64,000 nucleotides of DNA from Paratrimastix pyriformis (lineage: Eukaryota > Preaxostyla > Paratrimastigidae), in NCBI GenBank assembly GCA_027972325.1, contig JAPMOS010000027.1:62001-126000 (forward strand). Reading direction: 5' to 3'. Numbering within the stretch: position 1 is the stretch's first letter; the number at the start of each line of letters is the position of its first letter. Made by a program: the position numbers and the translations under genes. Below the pieces are notes generated by a model. It did not search any database. It was not told the origin of the DNA and saw only the letters and a program-made list of their open reading frames with translations. Shown here in pieces: positions 22,175 to 33,497 of the stretch.

Positions 22175-22667
22175 TTTTTGCGTTGTGCTCAGTTCACCTT
22201 AAGGTGCTAACCTTAAGTCAAGAGAAAGAGAGTTAGCCTGTTCCACCCTACGGCATGCAAACTGAGATCCGATTCAGTCAGTCAGTCTCGTGTTAATCCA
22301 GCCTCGTGTGAGGCTAACTAAGGAACCATGAGAAAGAAATCGCCACAAAAGGTTTTATCCCCCCAATTCCCCCGCACCTCATCACCCCCGATAGGCCTCG
22401 CCTCATCGGCTCAAACGGCATCGCCTCTCATCCTCCCCACCTCCTTCGGCATTGAGCCGGCCGGTAAGCCTCGGCCTCGCGGTTACACTTGGTCGGTATG
22501 CCACCATCCTAGGTCGCCCCGAAAACAAGACGGGAGAAGGTGGATAGAAGAGCGACGACCTAAGACTTCCCCCCCCTCCCCGCAGGTTTTGAAGACGAGC
22601 CCACCCGGCGAGCCTGAGCCTGACGCTGCCGTCGTCCACCCACAGAGGAGAGGGTTTCGGTCCATTG
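22175..22667. other. Promoter side of kinase A and LINE 3' flank
   Basis: Non-coding stretch upstream of kinase A (transcribed leftwards). It contains a short inverted motif (ACCTTAAGGTGCTAACCTTAAG, about 22197-22218; core CCTTAAGGT) and an AT-rich block. Its right part, from about 22400, probably is the 3' untranslated end of the minus-strand LINE fragment. No gene is recognised. Confidence 0.4.
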
Positions 22668-23468
22668 CTATGTAGTGGAGGCCTCGTTCTGGTGGCTGCT
22701 AGTCTGCTGGATGGGCACAGCAGGCAGCCTTCCTTGGCTCGGCCCCGGTGGTGTCGTCTCCCGCCGGGCCCTCCGATCACCGGCCGTCCGCGGTGGCTCG
22801 GCTCGTTGCGCCTTGAGCAGTTGCAGCCGGTGTGCATGGGCCTGGGCCAAGAAGTCACCCGCAATCCGGTTGACGGCCGCCTCACAAGTCAGGCGCCCCC
22901 AACCAGCGGCCGGCCGTCCGATCATGATCTGCCACTTGTCCGCACCCAGGGCCTCGAGACGGGCCCAGTCCGGGGCCCCCAGGGCCGCGTGGAGGCGGTC
23001 CCATGCCTTCTTGCGCAGCTCTTCGTAGGCAGGGCACTGCTGGATGATGTGCTGGGCGTCCTCGAGTGGCCCCGCATCGCTGCAGCAGATGCAGGCCCCC
23101 CCGCGCTTCGCCTCCGGTCTGGCCTTCCAGGTGCGCAGGAACTCACCGTTCATTTACATTCCTGCGCGCAGCTGGGCCGCTATACGGCGTCCCGCTGGGC
23201 TCATGTCGTCCAGGTAGGCCTCGCTGTGGCCAAAGTCCTGCTTGACCTGCCGCAGGAGTGCCAGTCTTGGGTGCGAGTGGGCGTCCTCCATCTTCGCGCG
23301 CCACTTGGCCTCCACATGCGCGCGCACTCGCTTCCGGACCAAATCCTTCCAGGCCCCGAGAAACTGAAAACTGGGCAACGGGGCAACGGGCTGTTCAATC
23401 GAATTATAAAAGAGAAGAAATTTCGAAGACCAGGTAGTTTCTGTCGGGCAAATCGGTCGAATCTTCAT
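22668..23468 (-). mobile_element. Non-LTR retrotransposon (LINE) 3' coding fragment
   Basis: Two adjacent minus-strand frames in the same phase, 23154-23468 and 22668-23153, are separated by one TAA (ATG-TAA-ATG). Together they read as the C-terminal end of a LINE reverse-transcriptase ORF: VRKRVRAHVEAKWRAKM, then the zf-RVT-like cluster CICC with ED-AQHIIQQCPAYEELRKKAW. The reverse-transcriptase core itself is absent, so the copy is 5' truncated and has one in-frame stop. It lies at the centre of the large inverted kinase repeat. The fragment has the family's zinc-binding Cys/His spacing; the clade is not determined. Confidence 0.7.
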
Positions 23469-23469
23469 T

Positions 23470-23516
23470 GCGATTGGTGGGTGGGTGGGTGGGTGGGTGG
23501 GTGGGTGGGGTATTTT
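23470..23516. repeat. (GTGG)n microsatellite
   Basis: GGTGGGTGGGTGGG array of about eight units between the LINE fragment and the first 207-bp repeat. Confidence 0.85.
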
Positions 23517-23936
23517 TCCCCCTTAATGTACCTAAGGTTTTAAAAAATTCAAAATTTTGACAGGGTTGCGTCCGCCGTTCAGCCGGTGTGAAGGGGCCGG
23601 GAAGGATATTTCTCTTGGCGTTCGGACGTCCTCGCGGTCTTCTCGAACGGACATAAGGTGAAATTGATCCGCAGTGATCGAGTCCGGCCCGCGACCACAC
23701 AAGACATCGATGGTCGATATCAGGTTCCCCTTAATGTACCTAAGGTTTTGAAAAATTCAAATTTTTGACAAGGTTGCGCCCGCCATTCAGCCGGTTCGAA
23801 GGGGCCGGAAAGGAAATTTCTCTTGGCGTTCGGACGTCCTCGTGGTCTTCTCGAACGTACATAAGGTGAAATTGATCCGCGGTGATCGAGTCCGACCCGC
23901 GACCACACAAGACATCGATGGTCGATATCAGGTTTT
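23517..23936. repeat. Two-copy tandem repeat of about 207 bp
   Basis: Copies at about 23520-23726 and 23727-23936. Both start CCCCTTAATGTACCTAAG, contain CGGACGTCCTCG and AAGGTGAAATTGATCCGC, and end CATCGATGGTCGATATCAGG. They differ at about a dozen sites. The starting motif recurs, inverted, at the ends of the following 880-bp repeats. Confidence 0.88.
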
Positions 23937-25697
23937 GACCTCGAAGCGGCTCGGGTGCTTCGCAGGGGAGTCCAAACACCCTCGGTGCATTGAGGGAAGG
24001 CACTTTTGCTACATTATTGCGAGAAAAGACCATTGACTTCCCGGCCCCCGCTGTGGGGTCCCTCGTAGTTTGCCCCGGTGTCATGCTGCTGGGTCGTTCG
24101 GAGGGTGTCGGTCATCACTAGGCCCGCCTCCTGGCCCGATGCGCCCAGCCCCCATGCCCCCAAGTCGGCGCGTTCACTAGAGGCTCCCTCACCTCGGTGC
24201 CCGGGGAAGCCCGGCCACCCTGCCCGCGCCCCAGGCTGGCCCGGAACTCGCCTCCCCTGTCAACTTTTCGCACCCCTGCCCCATCGTCACGACCCTGTCC
24301 GGGTTCGTGAAGGGTGCAATCTGCCACTGATCCTCCGGCAGGGTCTCGGGGCTGAGGGCTCACGAGTGCGACGGTTGAAAGAGGCGGTCCGCTCCGGATC
24401 GCCCCCATCGAGGGGTTCGCATCGGGGGGAGGTGGCCGCCCGGGGGGTCACATGGTTGATCGACTCGAAACGCGACACCCTGCCGAGTGGCAGACCCAAC
24501 TCTCCTCGCGTTCAGCACACCACTCCTCCTCCCCCCGGCCCCCGGCCCCCGTCGACCCGACGGCTGCATCCCCCCATCCTATAACGGACCTAACCCATTT
24601 GGTCTCCAGACCAAATGCCCCCTCGATGGTTCTGTGTGGTGTCACCATCCCCCCGACCCCCCCTGGAGGGAACTCAAGATACCTGTGTGTAGCCCCACTC
24701 GGCCTCTTTATACTGCGCAATTCAGGTTGGGCCTTCGGTGGACGGGTGGGAGGTGGTGGAGACCGGAAGGGCGTCAAAATGGGGTTTTTCCAATTCTTAG
24801 GTACATTAAGGGGGTTTTGACCGCGAAGCGGCTCGGGTGCTTCGCAGGGGAGCCCAAACACTATCAGAGCGTTGAGGGAGGACTCCCTTGCTACATTATT
24901 GCGAGACAAGACCATTGACTTCCCGGCCCCCGCTGTAGGGCTCCTCAAGTTTCGTACCGGTGTCATACCGCCGGGTCGTTCGGAGGGTCTCGGTCATCCC
25001 CCGGCCCACCTCCTGGCCCGCTGCGCCCAGCGCCACGCCACAAAGTCGTCGCAGTCACTAGAGACTCTCCTCCCCTCGGCGCCCCGGGGAAGCCCGGCCT
25101 CCCTGCCCCCGCCCCCTGGCTGGCCCGGACCCCGCCTCCCCTGTCATCTTTTTCGCACCCTCTGCCCCATCGTCACGACCCTGTCCGGGTTAGTGAAGGG
25201 TGCAATCTGCCACTGATCCTCCGGCAGGGTCTCGGGGCTGGGGGCTCACGAAGGCGAAGGTTGAAAGAGGCGGCCCACTCCGGATCCCACCCATCGAGGT
25301 TCGCATCAGGAGGATGTGGCGCCCGGGGGGTCCCAGGGTGAATCGACTGGAAACGCGACACCCTGCCAAGTGGCAGACCCAACTCGCCTTGTGTTCGGCA
25401 CATCACACCTCCTCCCCCCTGGTCCCCCGGCCCCCGTCGACCTGACGGCTGCATCCCCCCATCCGACGACGGACCTAACCCTTATGGTCTCCAGACCATA
25501 AGACCCCCCGATGCTTCTGTGCGGTGTCACCATCCCCCCGACGCCCCCCGGAGGGAACCCAAGATACCTGTGTGTAGCCCCACTCGGCCTCTTCATTCTG
25601 CGCAATTCAGGTTGGGCCTCCGGTGGACGGGTGGGAGGTGGTGGAGACCGGAAGGGCGTCAAAAACGGGTTTTCCAAATTCTTAAGTACATTAAGGG
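23937..25697. repeat. Two-copy tandem repeat of about 880 bp
   Basis: Copies at about 23937-24810 and 24815-25697. Each opens GAAGCGGCTCGGGTGCTTCG and closes AATTCTTAGGTACATTAAGG (second copy AATTCTTAAGTACATTAAGG), the inverse of the motif at the left ends of the 207-bp repeats. Overall similarity is high with small indels. Many frames are open because the sequence is GC-rich, but none looks like a known protein. It could be a non-autonomous DNA-transposon-like or satellite unit. Confidence 0.8.
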
Positions 25698-25958
25698 GTC
25701 CATTGCCCCGGTTTGCGGGGTGGGCACAGGGGGGAAGGAATCGCCTGAAAAGCGAAGACACACATCAGCTCCTGTGGACCGTGTTTTGTTCGCCTACCGC
25801 GAATGGCATACGCGTGGAGGAAGGCGGTGGGCGACAGTTTGACTGGCTCCGGATCCGCCGTTTTCACCAAAGTTAGATCCTCTATATTCCGCTTCTTTCT
25901 CGCGCCGGAGTTCAGGGCGTCTCCCACACGAGGAAGAGATTTGAGTGTGGACGGCGGC
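25698..25958. promoter_or_regulatory. Upstream region of kinase B
   Basis: About 260 bp between the last central repeat and the start codon chosen for kinase B. An in-frame ATG at 25803 would extend the protein by 52 residues, but the TM-first architecture and comparison with copy A favour 25959. No specific promoter element is seen. Confidence 0.4.
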
Positions 25959-28900
25959 ATGAAAATATGTAGAGCCAAAAAGCTTCATCTTCGGTATTTT
26001 GTCACCTGTTTCACTGCCCTTTCTCTAATATTGATCATCATCCCCTCGTTGCACGCCTTTGCGAGCCCCGAATCCTTGTTTTTTCCGACGTTGCTTCAGG
26101 TTCCTTCGCGCATGTTTGTTGTCTGCTGCGAGCTTTTGACGCTTGTTTCAGTTTTCCGGGTTAGTTTTCCGGGTTTCAGCTGCAGGCCTTCCTCTCTTCG
26201 ATGCGCAAAGCCGAAGAACCTGTCCTCGAGGCTTGTCGAAGGGATGGAATCCCCACGTACACCGAGCTTGAATCCGCCTTACCACAATTCTCCGTTCTGC
26301 TGGCAGCCCCGCCCTTGTCGGCGACCTTTGATCCTATTCTGGCGCTCTTTGCGTTTGGCCCGCCTCCCCCCGTCCCTGGTGCCAACGGAACTGCTACATG
26401 GGTTGACCACGCGCTCCTTTTTGCCGGATCATCGGTATTTCTCTGTCAGAAGAACACCACCTGCCGGCAGTATCTTGTGGAGGCTCCCTGGTCCCTGGTC
26501 GAACAGCCTCCATCGCCCCAAGCTCGTTCCATCATATCAGAGGCGTTCCCACCCGAGGACATGTCTCGGCTGGCTCGCGAGCGCGTTTCTTTTGTGAGTA
26601 TCGACACCAGCACGAACGGGACTCAGTTTGTCTGCTGGACGCCCATCCTCGACAATGTCACGGGAGATCTGATCGGTGCAGCAGCCACTCGTTTGCGTAT
26701 CGGTGGGTCGAACTGGGCAGATTTGTTCACGTGGTGGTCGCCGAATTTGAACGAGACACAGCTGCAGCTCTGGTCTGTCGTTGGATTTTTTCTGGTCAGT
26801 CTCACACCAGCTTTGCTTTTTTCAGGTTCTTCTCGGGCCCGACTTACCTGGGCACATGCACCACCCTTGCGAGCGACCACGTACCCTTGATCAAGTCCCG
26901 GCTGAGTGCCCACGAAGAGTTGGCCCCCCGTCTTGTGACATCTTTGGATACCCTCTCGGATCCCCTTGACACCTTCGACCTGCGTGTCATGCGGTACGCT
27001 CTTGACGGAACTCGGGTTGGGACGACGCTCGACGTGGTGATGGGGACGCCTTTTGGGGTGTTTCAGGCCTGGCGGCCGATCGTCTTCTCGCTGGTCGCGG
27101 CGATGGTGGCGGTAACCGTCGTGCTGATTGTGGGGGTGGTCTTTGCGATGAGGCGTATGACCAGGCCGATTGTCCAGCTCTCAGGCCTGCTTTCCTTCGG
27201 GTGGTTCATTTTGCGGGAACCCAAACTCACCCCGCGGTTTCGGTCTTGACAGCCCGAGTGGCCGAGGCCTTGACTGCATTGCTCAAGCCGGAGGCTCTGG
27301 TGGCGGCCTGCGCGGCCCCCCAGATGAACTCCACGGAAGCGGGACTTGAGGAAACGCCTGGAGGTTCTCCCGTGGCTGTCAATTCTGTCACGGCCCAGCT
27401 GGCAGGCGGGTCGCTTTTGGTCGAAGTCGACCAAACCTTGCACGTCCTCCGCCAGATCGCGCTGCGGCAAGACCTGATGCGGTCTGGATGCCGTGTCACA
27501 CTATTTTCTCACCGCTCGTCTTCACAGGGCTGTGGTCGATGCAATTTGCTTCCCCATCCTGCTCTTGGTCCTGCCTGCCCGTGCCTCGTCCCAAGAATCC
27601 ATCTACCACTGGAAGGTGGCGTATGCCAATGCTTTCTTTCTGTCGACCTTTGGCTACCATCAAACGGATGATGTTCCCCCACTGCGCGCCCTCCTCGGAG
27701 GCTCGCGGCATCGCAAGTCGGAGCGGACCCACGGCGGCACGTCGAGCCGCAACCAGATTCCGAAGGACGGCGACCGACTGGTCCTGCACACGGCCGCCGA
27801 CCGGGCAGCCGTCCACGTGATCCTCAGGGTCTTCACCGTCGCGTCTGTTTTTGTTCCCCTTGCGTTGTGTTGACTTTTGTCTCGCTCGACCTCGACGGCT
27901 GCAGGCCCACCGTGCGCATCATCGTCCTGGAGGACATCTCCCGTCTGGTGGCCGAGTCGACGGAGCGGCTGCACCTCGAGCGGCAGATCCTCCTCGTCCA
28001 GCGCATCCAGTGCCTCGGCAGGCTCGCACGCGGTCCGTTTTCCATGACTCTGGGTGGAGTGGTCCTTCACAGTCGCCCACGTGCGATCTGCTCTTGTTCG
28101 CCGCTTCACAGGCGGCGCTGGTGCCCATTTTTGGGATGTCGCACCTCATCGACTTTCGTGACTGTTGCGGGCAGGCTTCTCGGTGGAGCTGAACAACTGC
28201 CTGGGCGGGATGGTCAGCTCCCTCGAGTTGGCCCGGAACGAGCTCCCTGATTCGCCCATCGCCGAGCCACCGGACACTGATCGCTCTTCGTACAATGTTC
28301 ATCCAAGGTCCTGCCGTTGACAACACAATGAGAGGATGACGGTAGGGTGTGGCGGCCTGATTCGTCGTCATCTCTTCTGTATTTCGTTCCCCCCCCCCCC
28401 CCCCCCCCCCTTTCTCTAGCCAACTTGATGGCTCTCCCTTTTCCGCCCCGGCCCGCCCACCGGATCCCCAAACCGCCAGCCAGCTTGTTCGGCAGCCCAG
28501 CCGGCAGACGGACCTGTTCCCCGGCCAACTGATTTCCGACATTTTGGGCATGTCTGTCCCTCCTGCCTCAATCATATGCACGCGACTGCAGGCGGACCTC
28601 GCCCACCCCCTGAGTGTCCACCCTCACCTCCATTTCCCCCCACCGTGTCGCGTTTTTAGGGTTGGCCGTGTCTCGCAGACTGTCTCCCAGCTGGCCCTCT
28701 TCAGCCAGTCGGCGCCGCGGGCCCACACGGTCGTGGACGGGCACCAGTGCATCGTCGAGGCCTGCGCCGATCTGGGCAGCGCCCGACCCGGGGTGCGCCT
28801 GGTGACCGCCCTGGGGGCAACCGAGTTCATCGTGCAGGTCGGCGGCTGTTCGTGTTTTTCCTGCTTGTTTCCTCGGTGGTGTCTGTGTGTGTCTGTGTCC

Positions 28901-31900
28901 TGCGGATGCGTGCGTCTGTGTGTTAGTGTTAGTGTGCGTGTGTGTGTGTGGGGGGGTTCACTTCTGTCAGATCGTCACGTCCTGCCGCTGTGATGTGCAT
29001 TGTGGCTGCAGTACGATGCGGCGCTGTTCCGCAACGCCATCGGGAACCTGATTGTCAACGGATGCGACGCGATGGCCCCCGCCACAGGCACGGTCTCGAT
29101 CACCACCTGCAACGAGTTCGACCCCACCTGGGGCACCATGCTGGTCGGCCATACCCCCCCCCCCCCCCCTCCCCCCCCGTTGTCTACTGCTGGTGGGGAG
29201 TGAATCGACTCAGTCGACATTGTCCCAGACCCTTTTCGAGCGCATCATATGTCGTGCCGCCCCGCACCTTGTTGTCCCCGCCTCTCTGCTCATCTCCTTC
29301 TGAATCCCCCCAACCGGGCTGCTGTGGCGGCGGCGGGCAGGTAATCGCGGTGACGGACCAGGGCCGGGGCATCTCTCAGGCCAATCTGCCGCGGATCTTC
29401 GAGCCCTTCTTCACCACCAAGCAGCGCGGGAATGGCCTGGGGCTGCCGGTGGTCTTCGGGATGGTGCAGGACCTGGGCGGCCGGATTGAGGTGTGGACCG
29501 GCCATTGGGGCACACGGTCTGCCTGTTTGAAAGCCATGTTATCTCTGCACTGCCGTCCACTTTTAGTTTTGCGCTAAGTCTGCCCCTACGCGCCACGCCC
29601 ATCTCCGGATCGGCGATCCCCCCGGCCACCGTCACCTCCCACTCCACGGAGGTCCCGCCTCCGTCCCTTGCGGGCAGCGATCCATTCGTGACGGAGGAGT
29701 CCGATACCTCCTCCAGCTGGTATCGCACGCCCTCCGAATGTCCCTCTCTGGCACCCGGCAGCCCCACCCCCACGCTCGGGGCATCTTTCTATGTGCTCGG
29801 ATCCCCCAGTGCCACCACGGCCGCATCGGCCCTCCCAATCCACGACATCGCGCCAACCCCCCACTCGGTGCCCCTCTCGCTCATCGCGCCCGAGCCCGAG
29901 GATGTCTTGCTGGTGACGGCCCGGCCCGAGGAGGACGGCGCCGAGGTGGAGCCGCTGGTGCAGCCGCTCGGGTGCCGCCTGTGCGCCGTCGGGGATGACG
30001 CGGCCGCCCTGGAGGCCATCGGACGCTTCGAGAACCACTGGAGCGCCATCCTGGTCGACGCGGAGGCGCCTCTGCCCCGGACGGCCACCCTGGAGGCCTT
30101 CCTGGCAGCCCTGCAGGCGGCCAGCCCAACCAGCCGGCTTGCGGTGGTGCTGCCCTCGCCACAGACGCCCTTCGCTCCCCCGTCGAGTGGACTGCCGCCC
30201 TTTGGATTCGCCAAAGATGGCGCTGATGTCCGCCTCCTGCAGAAGCCCTACAGCCTCCACAAATTCGAGAGCCTTTTGGGGAATCGGCGCAAGCACTCGT
30301 CGTTTCTTTCCCCTGCGTCTCCGCCGTCGTCCGTCCCACCCACACCCGCCACCACGTCCTCTTCGGCAACCTGGCCGCCCGCCTTACATCCGGCGTCTCC
30401 TCCAATGGCAATGGAAACCCTGCTGCTTCCTCCCCCTCCGCCCACACCAGCGCCCACGCCCCCGCCAATGTCCCCGCCCCCTCCCCACCCTGCCTCCCGC
30501 CGTTGTGTCATGCGACTCAGGACGGCGTTGCTCCTGATTTCCGTCACGTTCCTCTTCCTCGGGTTGGTGGTGAGCATCGGCTTTTACTTCATCTGCACCA
30601 TCGGTGTCGTCTCGTCCTTCGAGGCGGCCCTGCAGAACGTCGTCCCAATTCTGTCGATTCGGGCAGCCACAGACCCCTTGGGGGTGCCTTCCCGGCTCGC
30701 CTCTGCCCTGGCCGCCAACTTACAAGGCGTGAGCCAAGCCGACCTCCAGAGTCCCCTCATCTTCCACCGCCTCGCAGCCAATGCCAGTCCGATCCTCGCC
30801 CCAATCGACAACCCGGTCGTCTATCTCGTCGACTCCTCGGGGGTCATGACGCATCTGTTCATCTACGGCGACCGCAGCCTGACCGTGTGTAACCGGACCG
30901 CGGCCACGCCGGCCTTGCGCTGCTTCTCGCGGGACATCAACCAGTCCTTCTCGGCGGGTCCTCTTGTGCCGCTCCCCCCGGAGCTGTCGCCGGACATCAG
31001 CCAGCTTCCCCCGTTCACGGACCTGCCCCGGTGTCACATGAGCCCCGCTCGCGTCTGCCAGAGCCTCGAGGGCTGCCCACCGCGCACGCTCTTCTGTATG
31101 CACCCCTTCGTCCTCGCCGGTGATGCGGCGGGGTTGCGGGGCCTGGTCATGGACGGGTTGGCCTTGAACACGTCGCTCTTCTTTCCGACCAATGAAAGCC
31201 TCCCGATGCGATCGCGGATGCACTATTTCATCCTCGACGACCAGTACGAACCCGTCGATGCCGGATCCTACCCCGATCTGACCCTCCTGGCCAACGTGGT
31301 CGCCACCCTCCGCCGGAATCCCAACATGACGACCGATTTCCCAATCCTGGCGGGAGACGGCGGCGAGATGCACCTGGTCTCGGTCTCCCCCATCAAAGGG
31401 CAGGCCTCCGGAGTGCGGTTCACCCTCGTCAGCTGCTTCCTGAAATTCTCCCTCGTCTCCAGCCTCCAGGTGCTCGATGTTGCCGCCATTGGCGCAGGCA
31501 CGCTGGGCCTGCTGGGCGTCGTCTTGGTCTTCCTCTGCGTCCTGTTGGGCTGCAGCACCCGGGACTTTGTGGCCCTGCCAAGGCACGTCCGCGAGACCCT
31601 GGACGAGGAGATCCTGTCGATCGGCAGGCTGGGCGAGATGAAGCGTGACGAGGGAAGCCGCGAGCGCCGTCCCGTCTCGATCTTCCAGGAGGTGGACGCC
31701 ATCTATGAGACCCTGAGCCGGCTCCGGGCAAACCCCTACTTGCTGCGCTCGCTCATTGAAGGTCGGTCGAGTGCCAGCCCGCTTCGCTTCTGACCCTACC
31801 CATCCTCATTTGATTCTTTGTGTATTACCCGACTCTCGAACAGCCGTGCCGATGCCGGCTGTGCTGTGCCGCCTCCGCGAGGACATCGATGGGCCCGCGG

Positions 31901-33457
31901 CCTGGTACGAGGCCCTCTGCCACCCCGCCCCCAACGAGCGTCGGCCCGCATACGAGGTGAGCATGGTCAATAGCACCTTCGCCCGCGTCGTGGGCTACAC
32001 GGCCGACCTCGTTCCGCACCTGCACCAGCTCTACGCGCCAACAGGCCCAGCTCCGGGCTTGGATACGCGGGCAGTAGACGTCCCTTCTCCGTCACCCAGC
32101 CCTTCAGTTGGTGAGGCGGCCGCACCAGAGGATGAGGACCTTTCGCAGGGACTTCTTCCTCAAGATCCGGCGCGCCTGCATCGGCATCGTCACCGGCGGC
32201 ACCGGCGGCAAAAATTCGAGCACGACCACCCGCGGGGGACCCTGGGCCGGGCCGACGGCGGGGCGCTGCCCGTGGCTGTGCACATGCTGCACCCCGAGCG
32301 GGGCATCCTGATCGCCATCTTCGAGGACCTCTCGCCCGTGGTGGCCGAGCACGAGGCCTGCGTGGCCCTGAGCCAGCAGCTGCACGAGCTGCAGCAGGCC
32401 GAGAGCACGGGCCGCTTCGCGGGCGGGGCCGCCCACGACATCAACAACGTCCTGACGGGCATCATCCTCAACACGGAGCTCCTCCAGGGCCGCTTGCAGT
32501 CCGTCGGTGGCTCTTGCGCGCAGGCCCCGTTCTGCCCCAGCCCCCTGGCCCTGCCCCTGCCCCTGCCGCCCTACATGCTCGGGTTGTGATGACCCGGCGT
32601 TCTTGCCTTGCTTGCCCTTGTCCTGGCCCAGTACAATCGACGGCCCCCCCCCCCCCACCCCCCTGCCCCTCGCACTGCTCACGGTACCTCCCTCCGTCCA
32701 TCCCGCCCATTGACCGCCACGCCAGGGAGGCGAACCTGGATGCGGCCCTGCCGGCCATCGGGGACGTGCTCGCCCTGGCGCACCGGGCCTCGGAGACGGT
32801 GGCCAAGCTGCTGATGTTCTCCCGGCGGGCGCCCCGCTCGGGGACGGGCGTGGCCGACGCCCACCAGTGCGTGGGGCCGTCTCGGACCTGCTGCGCCACT
32901 CGCTCGACCCGCGCATCGTCCTCAACACCTCCCTGCTGGCCGCCGAGTACACCGTCGAGGTCTGCTGCCCGGGAGGGGAGGGGAAGGGAGGAGGGAGGGG
33001 AGGGGGGAGGGAAGCCCGGTGGGCTACGGCTACGGGTGGCGGGGCGGATGCACACTGCGGCGCCGACCGCTTTTGGTGCTGCCAGTGCTTCTGCCTCACG
33101 GCACTGGTCTTGCCGCACGGTCGGGGTGGACGTGCCGCCTCGTTGGATGGCCGGGCCGGCTGCGCGTGGTGGGCTGGGGGCTGTGGTGGTGCAGTACGAC
33201 CAGACCCTGCTGCGGAATTCGCTGCTCAACCTGGCCGTCAACGCCCGGGACGCCATGCCCAACGGGGGCGAGCTGCTCTTCGCCACCGCCAATGCCACCC
33301 TGCCCCTGCCTGCGGCCACCGCCACCCCCGCGGCTGCCGCTAACACCACCGCGGCCGCTGCCACCTCTGCGAACACGTCATCTGCAACGATGATGCGGGC
33401 GCGGGCGCGGGGCTCCGGATTTGGCCGGCTGTTGGCGCCGCCGCCTCAGTCACAGCC

Positions 33458-33497
<40 letters not shown>

